A stretch of DNA of 64,000 nt from Sophora flavescens (taxonomy: Eukaryota > Streptophyta > Magnoliopsida > Fabales > Fabaceae), in NCBI GenBank assembly GCA_030762895.1, contig CM061069.1, forward strand, positions 84,839,048 through 84,903,047, in the 5' to 3' direction. A model generated the notes under the pieces. It was not told the origin of the DNA, ran no database searches, and saw nothing but the letters and a program-made list of their open reading frames with translations. Both the position numbers and the translations under genes were made by a program. Of this stretch, positions 54,375 to 64,000 are shown piece by piece (position 1 is the first letter of the stretch; each line of letters opens with the position of its first letter).

Positions 54375-57305
54375 TTAAGTTGGCAGATTGTGACTCTGTT
54401 GAAAACTTTGCAGAATGCTCATCATCTGGTTGATCATGACATTCGTTGGAGACATGGCTTCTTCAACTTGCTCTCTCACTTGTTCCCTAACCTCAACCTT
54501 TACTTTCTCCTCTATAATTTTTCCAATTGTCTCTTCAAAGTTTGGAGCCAGTGAGGGCCTTGAACTTTCAGCACTGTCTTGAGCATGTGCTTGACTTGGA
54601 ACTGTGTCTAGAGCTCTAGAAGTTTGAGGGTGCTCATTAGGATGAATGACAATCGGAGCCATTGGCTGAGATGAGTGTTTCTTAGAAGTGCTTGGCCTAG
54701 GAATAGACTCAGCAACTTCCTCAACCTCAGCAACTGGTTGAATAGAGTCAACATCCATAGCAGGGTCTTCAATTAATATTTCCTCATCAATGTGTTCTGA
54801 AGGTGGAGATGGTGATGGTGATGAAGCAAAGGTGAGTACAGGAGGAGGCAGCTCTTTAGCCCAGTGGACAGGGTCTTCTTCATAGACAGGACTGATGACA
54901 GGAATCCCAAGAGCGTCCTTGTAAATAAAGAATCTGGCATTTGAGAGTCCACATTTTCCTCCGACCTTAGGAATACTTCTTTTCTCTTGTTCACTTAATC
55001 CAAAAGATGAAGCTTCCTTAGCACAAGCCACCATATGGTTTGACCAGATAGCAACTGCAGAATCTTGATCTATGTCTTCAACTGGTTGTGACAACCAGAA
55101 ATTAATCATATTTTGATCATAAGGTTCAACAGTATCAGGATTGATAAAGCAGGAATTGTCTTCTGGTTTCTTTGCAGTGCTCCTCTGCTTCTTCAGATCC
55201 TTGTCTTTGTTTAGATCTATCATTGGTAATCTTGGAGCAATCATATAGGGTCTAACACCAATCTTTGTCTTCTTCTTAGTGTGAAACAACCAAGTTGGAG
55301 GGACAAAGTTTGCAGCCCTGACATATCTTGGCAATTCAAACTCATTCTGCAGGAAAGCATACATGAGGTGGTCCACAAGACTCACAGCTTTGCCATAAAT
55401 ACTTGGATGTCTGAAAGTCTCCCAAGAAGTTTCTCTGTCCAGAATGAATTTAGGTCTTCCTTCTGTTATTGACATTTTACGGATGATTGATGGAGCATTT
55501 ACTTTGCAAGGGTCAGTTTCCAACACAGGTATGATGTGCCTGTTGATACCATCTATGAAAGGTTTGAAAGGAGTTTGAGGTTTGGATAGATTTTTCTAGG
55601 TGAGAATTTTTGTAGTGGAAGGTGAGTAAGGGCAGGTCCAATGTACCGTGCAGAGTGGATGGAAGAGGAATGTTGTGGTTTGGCACATATGGAATGGGTA
55701 TGTATTCTGGGTATTGTATGGACTCAGGTTCATACTCATATTCTGGTAAAGGATAGAAAGGTATGGTTGAAACAGGTTCAGGTTCATGTTGATGGTAGAG
55801 GATTTTCTAGTCTCTTTTTACTTTGGCCCAGCTTTCAGCTTTGCCATCATAGAGAACTTAAGGGCGAGTGTAGGGAAATTTGGTTCTAGGTATTTTGGGA
55901 AAGGGGGCTCCAGGGTTAATTCCTATATTATCTGGTTGATTGAACCATGGATCATCTGTAGGTATTATGGGTTGGAAGTGTGGTCTATTTGGTGAGGTTT
56001 GTTTAGGTGAGTTGGCAGGTGAGACTGTTTGTGGTGAAGAGGTTTGTGGTGAAGGTAGAGTGGGTATGTACACATCAATGTCAATAGCAACAGCAGTAGC
56101 AGTATCATCCCTACTTTCTAAGCTTTCAACTAAGGTATCTACTGCTAATTGAACATGATCGTTAGCAGAGACATTTACCTCAGAAGTCACAAAGGACTTA
56201 GCTTTTCTTGAGGGTTGCCTTCTCTTTGTTGGAATAGCAGCAGCAACAACTGACTTTTGTTTCTTCAACACCTCGCTGATGGGGACACTGTCCACATCAT
56301 CCTCATCTTCATTGAAAGACATGGTTCATTCCTTGTTCTTTTTTGAGTTGGAGCATGTTGAGGGGCAACATCAGAAGGTTCCCTTATCATAATGCCAGCA
56401 GCAGGCTTCTTTGCATAGGGTTTCCTAACAGCAGTTGTTTTTCTTCTCACTGTTCTTTTCAGCCCTAGAACTTCAGCATTGTTCAGCTCAACCTATTCCT
56501 CCTTAATCTTCATCAAGTTTTCTGTTTTAGCCAAGGCAGCAGTAGCATATGTATTGAAATTCATGTTGGCTATGTTCATCTTGCCAAAATTAGCTGCTGA
56601 CATTCCCTTCTCAGGTAGAATTCTTGCTTGATCTTCAGAGGACTTAGTAGCAAGAATGTCATAGATTCCCTGAGACTTGAAGATCTTGGACAGAAGATGA
56701 CTATATGGAATTGCAGAGAGCTTCTTCTTGTGAACAACAGCATCCCTGAATCTTCCATACATAATTCAAGGCAGGTTGATTTTTGTCTCAGTGATGAGAT
56801 TGCAGAGACAAAACCTGTGTAAGGCAGACAAGTTGTCCTTCGACCTAGTTTTGTGCAACACCACCTTGTTCAGCAATTGATGAAGAATACGAACATGATC
56901 CTTCATCTCTACTGACTTCCAGGAATGATTTCTTACTTTATCTTCACTCATCAGGAAGGCAACTATCACTTTAGAACCACCAAGGTCTGTCTCCCATGAA
57001 TCAGTGAAAACCACTCCATATTGAGGGCAGTTGATAGCATTAGAGATGGTCTTTTCATAGACCACTATCCTTTTTCAGAGTACTTCAGCAAAAATCTCAG
57101 ACATTGAAACTTGAAGGTTTCCCAAGAACTCCCTAATCAGGTTAGGGTAGATAGAGACTTTCTCCACGAAAAGTCCTCCCCAGCCAGTAGCATTAACATT
57201 CCTGCTTACATCCAAGTTGTATTATTTTAGAATCCCAAAGTTGAAATGATGTTCAGAAGCAAGGTTCAACTTGTCCACATTGAAACCAACGGAAGAGGAA
57301 GCCAT
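54375..57305 (-). pseudogene. Env-like ORF of SIRE-B (near full length, several stops)
   Basis: Starts MASSSVGFNVDKLNL at 57305. Main open stretches: 56766-57065 (YGVVFTDSWETDLGGSKV), 56493-56762 (IPYSHLLSKIFKSQGIYDIL), a basic region (RRKTTAVRKPYAKKPA), a Ser/Pro-rich part, and an uninterrupted 383-residue end (54375-55526) with PRYVRAANFVPPTWLFH, ALGIPVISPVYEEDPVHW and a terminal coiled-coil-like VEVREQVREQVEEAM. The N-terminal half recalls the domain annotated in many plant genomes as a putative plant transposon protein. I see no signal peptide or clear membrane segment, so the name env-like is positional. The role is unknown. Confidence 0.82.
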
Positions 57306-57745
57306 TGTTGAAGGTTTGAGAGCTAGGGTTTGGAAGCAAGAAAAAAGAGTACACTCAGGAGTTCAAAAGAGAAGATTGTGAAAGGTTTTTTCAGAGGGAA
57401 ATAGTATTACTTAAAAAGGTTTCAAATTTGAAGAGTTTTCCCAAATAAATTAATTAAAAAAATGAAAACGTGTGAGAAAAGGAATAATGAGTACTGATGC
57501 GGTGCAAGTTTTTGAAACCATAAAAAGCTATTAATAGGATTGATGGAAATAACTGACTCAGCATAAGGATATTATTAAATATGTCTTGGACATAAATCAA
57601 TGCAAATATAATAATAGATAGCATAGACGAGTCTGATAAAACCATGCAACCAATCAATGGATGAAATGTCCACTAGACGTACATGCAACATGTATTGGAC
57701 GCACTTATGCAATACACGCGCAGGCAATATGCATTGGAAACACAA
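57306..57745 (-). other. Spacer between pol and env-like ORF of SIRE-B
   Basis: No gene. It contains the empty site matching the MITE insertion of SIRE-A (near 57690-57710). Confidence 0.6.
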
Positions 57746-59418
57746 TCAATCTACACAAATCATATTAAGATGTTTTCTAATAAATACGAATATGTCCTCT
57801 ACAAGAGGTTTAGTAAATATATATGCCCATTGATGGTCAGTATCTATAAATTGTATATCAAAAAAACCTTTTTGCACATAATCCCTTATAAAATGATGTT
57901 TAATTTCTATATGTTTAGCTCTAGAATGTAATATTGGATTCTTGGATAGATTTATTGCAGCAGAATTATCACACATAAGTGGAATACTACTTACAAACAC
58001 ATTGTAATCTTCCAATTGATGTTTGATCCATAGAAGTTGTGAGCAGCAACCAGCAGCTGAAATATACTCAACTTCAGCAGTTGATAAGGCAATAGTGCTT
58101 TGTCTTTTGCTTGACCTTGAGACTAGATTAGCTCCAATGAAGTGACATCCTCCACTGGTACTTTTTCTTTCTATTCTATCTCCTGCATAATCAGCATCAC
58201 AAAAACCAAATAATCTGTAATCATCATTTTTATTAAAGCACAAACCCAGATTGGTAGTACCTTTTAAATATCTAAATATTCTCTTAATTACTGATAAATG
58301 AGATTCTCTTGGATAAGATTGAAATCGAGCACATAAGCATACATTGAACATAATATCAGGTCTAGACGTAGTAAGATATAGAAGAGATCCTATCATACCT
58401 CTATATACCTTTCGGTCTACCTTTTTATCTTTATCATCTTTGTTTAGTATGGACGTGGGATGCATAGGGGTGTTCATAGTCTTGCAATCATCCATCTTGA
58501 ATTTCTTTAACAATTCCTTTGTATACTTAGTTTGATGGATGTACACCTCGTCCACTGTTTGCTTAACTTGAAGTCCAAGAAAGAATTTGAGTTCTTCCAT
58601 CATGCTAATTTCAAACTCTTTTTGCATAAGCTTAGAGAATTATTTACAGAGAGATTCATTAGTAGCACCAAAAATTTTGTCATCAACATATATTTGAACA
58701 ACAATAAAACTGGATTTATTGGATTTTATAAATAAGGTTGTATCAACCTTTCCTCTACTAAAACCATTGAATGAACTTAACCTTTCATACCAAGCTCTAG
58801 GAGCTTGTTTGAGGCCGTATAAAGCTTTCTTTAGCTTATATACATGTTCAGGTTGGGTTTCACTTTCAAAACCCGGAGGTTGCATAACATATACTTCCTC
58901 ACTAATAACACCATTTAGAAAGTCACTTTTTACATCCATTTGATATAACATTATATTATGATGTGCAGCAAATGATAATAAGAAGTGATTAACTTCTAAT
59001 CTAGCAACCGGTGCAAAAGTTTCTGTGTAGTCTATACTTTCTTCTTGAGAATAACCTTATGCTACAAGTCTAGCTTTATTTCTTACTACATTACCATTTT
59101 CATGAAGCTTTTTCCGTACACCCATTTGTTTCCAATAACTGATTTATCTTTTGGTAAAGGCACAAGAGTCCACACTTCACTTCTCTCAAATTGGTTCAGT
59201 TCTTCCTGCATTGCAAGAATCTAGCCCTCGTCCAATAGAGCCTCGTCTACTGTCTTTAGTTCTAACTCAGAGGCTAAGGCAGAATCATCTTGTTCTTTGA
59301 ATGTAGATCTAGTTCTAAGCTTATCATTAGGATTCCCAATGATTTGATCTTGTGGATGATAATTCCTGAAGTACCAAGATCTCTGAATAGTATCCTGTTG
59401 AGAAGTAGAGGTTTCTGG
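57746..59418 (-). pseudogene. pol: Copia RT and RNase H of SIRE-B
   Basis: From 59418 downward the RT start is full of stops (WTLVPLPKDKSVIGNKWV recognisable near 59130-59190). From 58951: QMDVKSDFLNGVISEEVYV, YGLKQAPRAWYERLSSF, then YVDDKIFGA where the usual residue after YVDD is Ile, so the catalytic pair is present but its context is altered. After a stop at 58637-58639 the frame is open for about 290 residues: MIGSLLYLTTSRPDIMF, CDADYAGDRIERKSTSGG and STAEVEYISAAGCC of RNase H, ending RKHLNMICVD at 57746. Confidence 0.92.
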
Positions 59419-60850
59419 TTATTGAGGAGGGTCGTCCACTTGATCATCGGCTTTTACTTCTTTTATATCTCCTGAGATATTTAGATCAAGATCTGCAAAA
59501 GCTTCATCTAGCTCTAATAATTTCTTATCAGGTTGTTTGTCATCAAACTTGACATGAATACATTCTTCTACTACTAGAGTTCTAGAATTATAAACTCTAA
59601 ACCCTTTAGATGATTCAGAATATCCTAGCAGAATTCCATTGTCTATTTTAGCATCAAACTTATCAATTTGATCTTTAGTATTCAATATATAGCATTTATA
59701 ACCAAAAGGATGAAAGTAAAATATGTTGGATTTTCGTCCTTTCCACAATTCATAAGGAGTCTTATTCAAAATTTGTCTAATGTATATTATGTTATGATTA
59801 TAGCAGGAAGTATTAACAGCTTCATCCCAGAAGTGTCTAGGGATAGAGTTATCATTGAGCATTGTTGTAACCATCTCTTGAAGAGATCTGTTATTTCTCT
59901 CTACCACACCATTTTGCTGTGGTGTTCTAGGTATTGAGAAGTTGTGAAGTATACCACTTTCTTCACAGAACTTATGAAATAGCTCATTTTCAAATTCTTC
60001 CTCATGGTCACTTCTGATTGAAGTGATACACATGCCTTTTTCATTATGTACACGTTTGCAGAATACAGAGAAGACCTTGAAAGACTCATCCCTATGAGCT
60101 AGGAACATAACCCATGTCCATCTAGTGTAGTCGTCTACTATGACTAGACCATATTTCTTTCCACTAATAGAGGTAGTCCTAGTTGGTACAAACAGATCAA
60201 GGTGTAGCAACTCTAGTGGTCTATTGGTACTAACAACATTCTTAGATTCAAAGGAACCTTTGACTTATTTTCCCTTTTGACATGCATCACAGAGAGCATC
60301 AGATTTGAACTTAAGATTGGGTAATCCTCTCACGAGGTTATGCTTATTTAGCTTTGAAATTAACTTCAAGCTTGCATGACCTAACCTTTTGTGCCAAATC
60401 CATCGCTCATCTTCAATGGACACTAGACATGAGACACTTTGATTTGTAAGATCCTCCAAGTCAATCTTATACAGATTGTTTTGCCTCTTGGCAGTGAATA
60501 AGAGTGATCCATCAGGTTTCTTGACATTACACATGTTCTTATCAAAAGAAATAGCAAACCCACTATCACATAATTGATTTATGCATAGCAGATTGTGTTT
60601 TAAACCATTAACTAAAAGAACATTATCAATGGAGGGAAGAGGATGTTTGCCAATTTTAGCTACTCCAATGATCTTCCCTTTCTGATTACCTCCAAAGGTA
60701 ACCCAGTCACCATCCCTATGTTTAAGGTCTTGGAACATACACCTTTCTCCCGTCATGTGACGTGAGCAACCACTGTCCAAGTACCAGGATGTGTGTTTCT
60801 TTCCTGTTGTTAAGCAAGTCTGCAACAGGTACAATCTTACCTTTAGGTAC
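59419..60850 (-). pseudogene. pol: Copia protease and integrase of SIRE-B
   Basis: The protease shows WYLDSGCSRHMTG near 60775. The GAG-pre-integrase region follows with IWHKRLGHASLKLISKL and CDACQKGK, together the HHCC zinc site. A stop at 60262-60264 separates the integrase core: LDLFVPTRTTSISGKKYG with VIVDDYTRWTWV (first Asp), SIRSDHEEEFEN (second Asp; relatives have GGE where this copy has EEE, consistent with two G to A changes), PRTPQQNGVVERNNR (Glu). The C-terminal part has PYELWKGRKSNIFYFHPFG and ILLGYSESSKGFRVYN. Confidence 0.92.
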
Positions 60851-62524
60851 CCAAATTGACTTGGGTCCTTTCTTGTTAGTAGTCACTGGACGAGCATGTT
60901 TAATATTCTTATAATGTATGCATCTAGATGTTATGTGACCACTTTTTCCACACACTTTACAGTAAGTGTTGGACGAGCTTAGTTTAGTTTTGACATATTG
61001 TGTTTGAGCTTTTGAGGTTCTATTATGCACATGTGGTTTTGACTTTTTATAAGATGCTTCATGCTTTTATTTGTCATAACAAAGGCCAGACTTATCATGT
61101 GGTGACCTAGAGTACCTTAAAATTAAACTAAGCTTATCTGAGCTACCTACAAATTTAGACAGAGTGTCTATCAGATATGTTATATCTTGTTTTAGTTTTG
61201 CAACTTCACAGGAGAAAGTTGGCTCACACTTGAGTTTGTCAGTTAGACTGACATTCTCTGATTTCAGTTTGTCATTTTTATTTACAAGACTTATTTTCTC
61301 CATGCAAACCCTATCAAATTCTTTAGATAGGTTTGAAAATTTCTTTTTAAGACTTCTATATTCATGAGACAAAATTGATGAGTTATGCAATAATTCATCA
61401 AAAGCATCTTGAAGAATGGAAGGGTTAGAATCCATTACCTCAGCATCAGTGTGTTCACTTTCTGATGATGTACCAGCCATGAGACATATATTTGCCTCTT
61501 CTTCTGCTTCATTCTCTTCATCGGATGAAGATAGATCCATATCCTCCCAAGTAGCCATCAAACCCTTCTTCTTTTTGAAGAATTTCTTTTTGTCCTTCAG
61601 TTCTGGGCAGTTTGAAATGGCCAGGCTTTTTGCACTCGAAGCACAGAGGTGGACCCTTTTCCTTAAAGTCTGATTTTTCTTTGATGAACTTTTTGTTGAA
61701 CCGCTTCCTTCTAAAACCACCTTTCTTTCTCCACATATGTTGAATCTTTCTGGAGATGAAAGACAGTTCATCCTCATCAGATCCTTCATCATTATCAGAA
61801 GGGTCTGCTTCATCAGAGGATTCCTCAGCTTTAAGAACTTTGAAAGAGCTAGCCTTCTTTGCCTTTAAGGCAATAGATTTTCCTTTTCTGGAACTTCTTC
61901 TTCATTGAGCTCAAGCTCATGAACTTTTAAAGATCCAAGAAGTTCCTCCAAAGTGAGAGTATTGAGGTTCTTTGCTTCCTGAATTGCAGTGACCTTAGGT
62001 CTCCACTTATGTAAGCTCCTCAAAATTTTTCTGACATGATCTCTATTTTCATAGGTTTTTCCAAGAGATCTATGATTGTTGGTGATAGTTTGGAATCTTC
62101 CAAACATTTGATCTATAGTTTCATGCTCAGCCATTTTAAATAACTCATACTGATGAACCAGCGTGCTTATTTTTGACTCCTTAACTTGGGATGACCCTTC
62201 ATGAGTTAGGGCAAGAGTATCCCATATTTCCTTAGCAGTGTTACAGCTGTGGACTTTATCATGCTCGGATATGGTGATATCACACATCAAATAGTGCTTA
62301 GATTTCAGATTGAGTTGATGTTGATTTTTCTACTCTTGAGTCTATTGAGCTCTAGGAATAGCAGCTCCAGCATCACCTCTTGGCTCAGTGTAGCCAATTT
62401 CAATCAGCTCCCAGATGTCCACGTTTTGTGCATCAAGAAAATCCATCATTTACTTTTTCCAGTAGCCATAACCACTACCATCAAAGAGAGGAGGTTTGTT
62501 GATTGCTTGTCCTTCTGTATCCAT
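60851..62524 (-). pseudogene. gag: Copia gag of SIRE-B, frameshifted
   Basis: Starts MDTEGQAINKPPLFDGSGYG at 62524, followed by a stop in WKK*. The UBN2-type gag core is seen as MCDITISEHDKVHSCNTAKE, STLVHQYELFKMAEHETID and LTLEELLGSLKVHELEL. A first zinc knuckle, CFECKKPGHF, is broken by a frame change near 61615; the acidic/coiled-coil stretch (LSSSDEENEAEEEANICLMA) then runs in another frame to 61067. A second knuckle, CKVCGKSGHITSRC, lies near 60930-60970. At least three frame changes and four stops. Confidence 0.88.
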
Positions 62525-62581
62525 GCTTGTTGGATCGTACTCCCTCGGCACTTGCTATATGCTCAACCCTTTCGAGGCAGA

Positions 62582-62593
62582 GCTCTGATACCA
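62582..62593 (-). promoter_or_regulatory. Primer binding site of SIRE-B (tRNA-iMet type)
   Basis: Minus strand TGGTATCAGAGC, two bases from the 5' LTR end; the standard initiator-Met primer site of copia elements. Confidence 0.85.
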
Positions 62594-62595
62594 AC

Positions 62596-64000
62596 TGAAG
62601 TTGACACAGGGAAACACAACAGGGGGGTTGAATTATGTTTCTTAAAAAAATTTCGAAAAAGTCTTTTCTCAAACCTTTTACAAGCAAAACAATAAAAACA
62701 ACACACAAACAGGAAAACGTTTTTTGAAGAGTTAATAAACTCGGATTCAGAACCCCCACAGTTAGTATAAACAAAAACTATAAAAGATAAGGGTTTAGAA
62801 GATTCACGCAAGTGTTTTATCCTGGTTCACTCTCTTCCAACTAAGAATAATGTTCAGTCCCTTCTACCTGAAGGTTTTTCTTCACTATAATCCAATAGCT
62901 TTACAAGTATTCAACACCTCTTTAGGCTACAAGTATTCTTTCTCTACCAAGCCTCTTCAGGCTCTAACTCTAACAAAGAGATTTAAAGCTTTGATCTAAG
63001 AACTCACTATGTCTAAGGATTTGAAAGTTTAAGATCAACAAGATTTACACGTAAACTTGTGTTACAATTTCAACAGAGTTTTTACACTATGATATCAGAG
63101 CTTGTGTTATTCCGTATATCTATATATTGAATCTGTTTCTCACTTTTCCTTGAAGTTCTTCAAGAATATATATAGCTGAAGTGCTTCTCTATCTTGACCT
63201 TCTTCAATGGTCTTCAAATTGTATCCGTTTAGACTTAGCATTAAATGCTTGGATTCGTTGAGACTGATAACTTGATATGCTTCACTGAGAAGTGCTTTTG
63301 TTTAACATAGGAATGCTCAAAGTAGAACTGTCACTTCTCTATTGTACCAAAGGTTTCTTTCTGACTTACCATCTTTGTACTTGACTTGATCTTTACAACA
63401 ATGTATTTTGACAGAGTACAAAGGTTTATGGTTTCGATGGTACAAAGTTCTTTTATCCAAGAGATAAAGATTTTATACAAAAGAAGCATCAAGGTAAAAG
63501 ACATATATTCTTTGAATTAAATAAGCAATCATTTGAAATAAATACGTTTAAGCTTAGACCGTTTCACATCTTAAAACTAGTGGACGCGCATGTCTTTGGA
63601 GGTGCAAGATTTACTTATCAGGGAGACGGGCTCATCTACCAATAATGCATCTACATACTTTCCGCCTAGTCCAGAGATATGGATGTGCTATACTTAAGAG
63701 CTCGTCTGCTGACGTGGCGTATAGTGAAGCAACTCCGTCTATCAAGTCTTTGGACTTGTTATATTTCAATGTCTCATCGACTTAATTTTTATTTAGACTT
63801 AGTAACGCTTCTACCTTAGTTAATTCTAAGGCCTCGTCTATTCTTATTTTAACGATCTCGTCTTCCATAGTGCTAAGGACTCGGAATATTACCAAGAATT
63901 GTAGACTGGTCTAGAGGATTGAACTAGAATCTGTAGATTCCATACTTTAAATTTTAGTTCCTCTGACTCGCATAAAATCAAGTAATCCCTACATACTTAT
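62596..64000 (-). repeat. 5' LTR of SIRE-B, cut by window end
   Basis: Colinear with 52429-53937 for its visible 1405 bases. Visibly diverged from it near the left end. Confidence 0.88.

Larger units (their letters stand above)
52429..64000 (-). mobile_element. SIRE-type Ty1/copia element B, nearly complete
   Basis: Order in sense: 5' LTR (62596 to beyond the window), primer site, gag, protease, integrase, RT, RNase H, env-like ORF, polypurine tract, 3' LTR (52429-53937). The left target duplicate would be ATCAT (52424-52428). Env-like ORF after pol, tRNA-iMet-type primer site and 1.5-kb LTRs fit SIRE/Maximus. LTRs differ at many sites in the stretches compared, and coding parts carry stops and frameshifts, so it is an old copy. 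Confidence 0.92.

Noticed and set aside
1..64000. Host protein-coding or tRNA/rRNA genes
   Set aside because: All recognisable coding similarity belongs to mobile elements, and no tRNA or rRNA gene structure was seen; tRNA-like strings are primer sites.

Overview
This window is plant nuclear DNA made almost entirely of nested retrotransposons. No host gene could be supported. The mix of families suggests a legume (Fabaceae): Ogre/Tat (tRNA-Arg-type primer site, archaeal-type second RNase H, extra ORF before gag), SIRE/Maximus Ty1/copia elements with a long ORF after pol, and several Athila-like lineages with tRNA-Asp-type primer sites. The species cannot be told from the sequence alone.

Layout. 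The oldest layer is an L1-type LINE (minus strand, 49636-51625). A SIRE-type element (SIRE-A, plus strand) sits in its RNase H region; its RT end is at 12144-13255, its env-like ORF is scattered over 13987-16355, 23824-24039 and 47402-47781, and its 3' LTR is 48187-49635. SIRE-A was then hit by (i) an Athila-like element F (1223-12143; 5' part outside the window), (ii) a 307-bp MITE (13315-13621), (iii) a very young gag-pro-only Athila-like element D (16356-23823, TSD ACACC) and (iv) an 18-kb Ogre element E (24040-47401, minus strand, TSD AAGTA). Ogre E carries in its gag a young, short, non-autonomous element X (35954-41152, minus strand, TSD ATGTC). Element F was itself hit by an X-like LTR at the window start (1-1222), a 4.06-kb Tekay-type solo LTR (1847-5907, TSD CTCAT) and another X-clade solo LTR (7511-8855, TSD AACAA). 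On the right, the LINE is cut by a Tekay-type LTR (51626-52428), which is cut by a second SIRE element (SIRE-B, minus strand, 52429 to beyond the window end).

How the parts relate. All autonomous elements seen here are broken by stops, frameshifts or insertions. The two youngest elements (D and X, LTRs differing at about 3 and about 10 sites by eye) both lack a polymerase, so they must have used enzymes from elsewhere. D, X and F share the polypurine-tract region, and D and X the primer site, which fits trans-mobilisation by an Athila-like partner.

Most unusual signals: arrays of CpG-rich dyad motifs just upstream of the LTR TATA boxes in several Athila-like families, with an extra array inside D; a conserved stem-loop after the coding region of F and D; the cysteine-rich ORF of X; and a tandem array in the Ogre 3' UTR whose monomers fold into hairpins with paired base changes.
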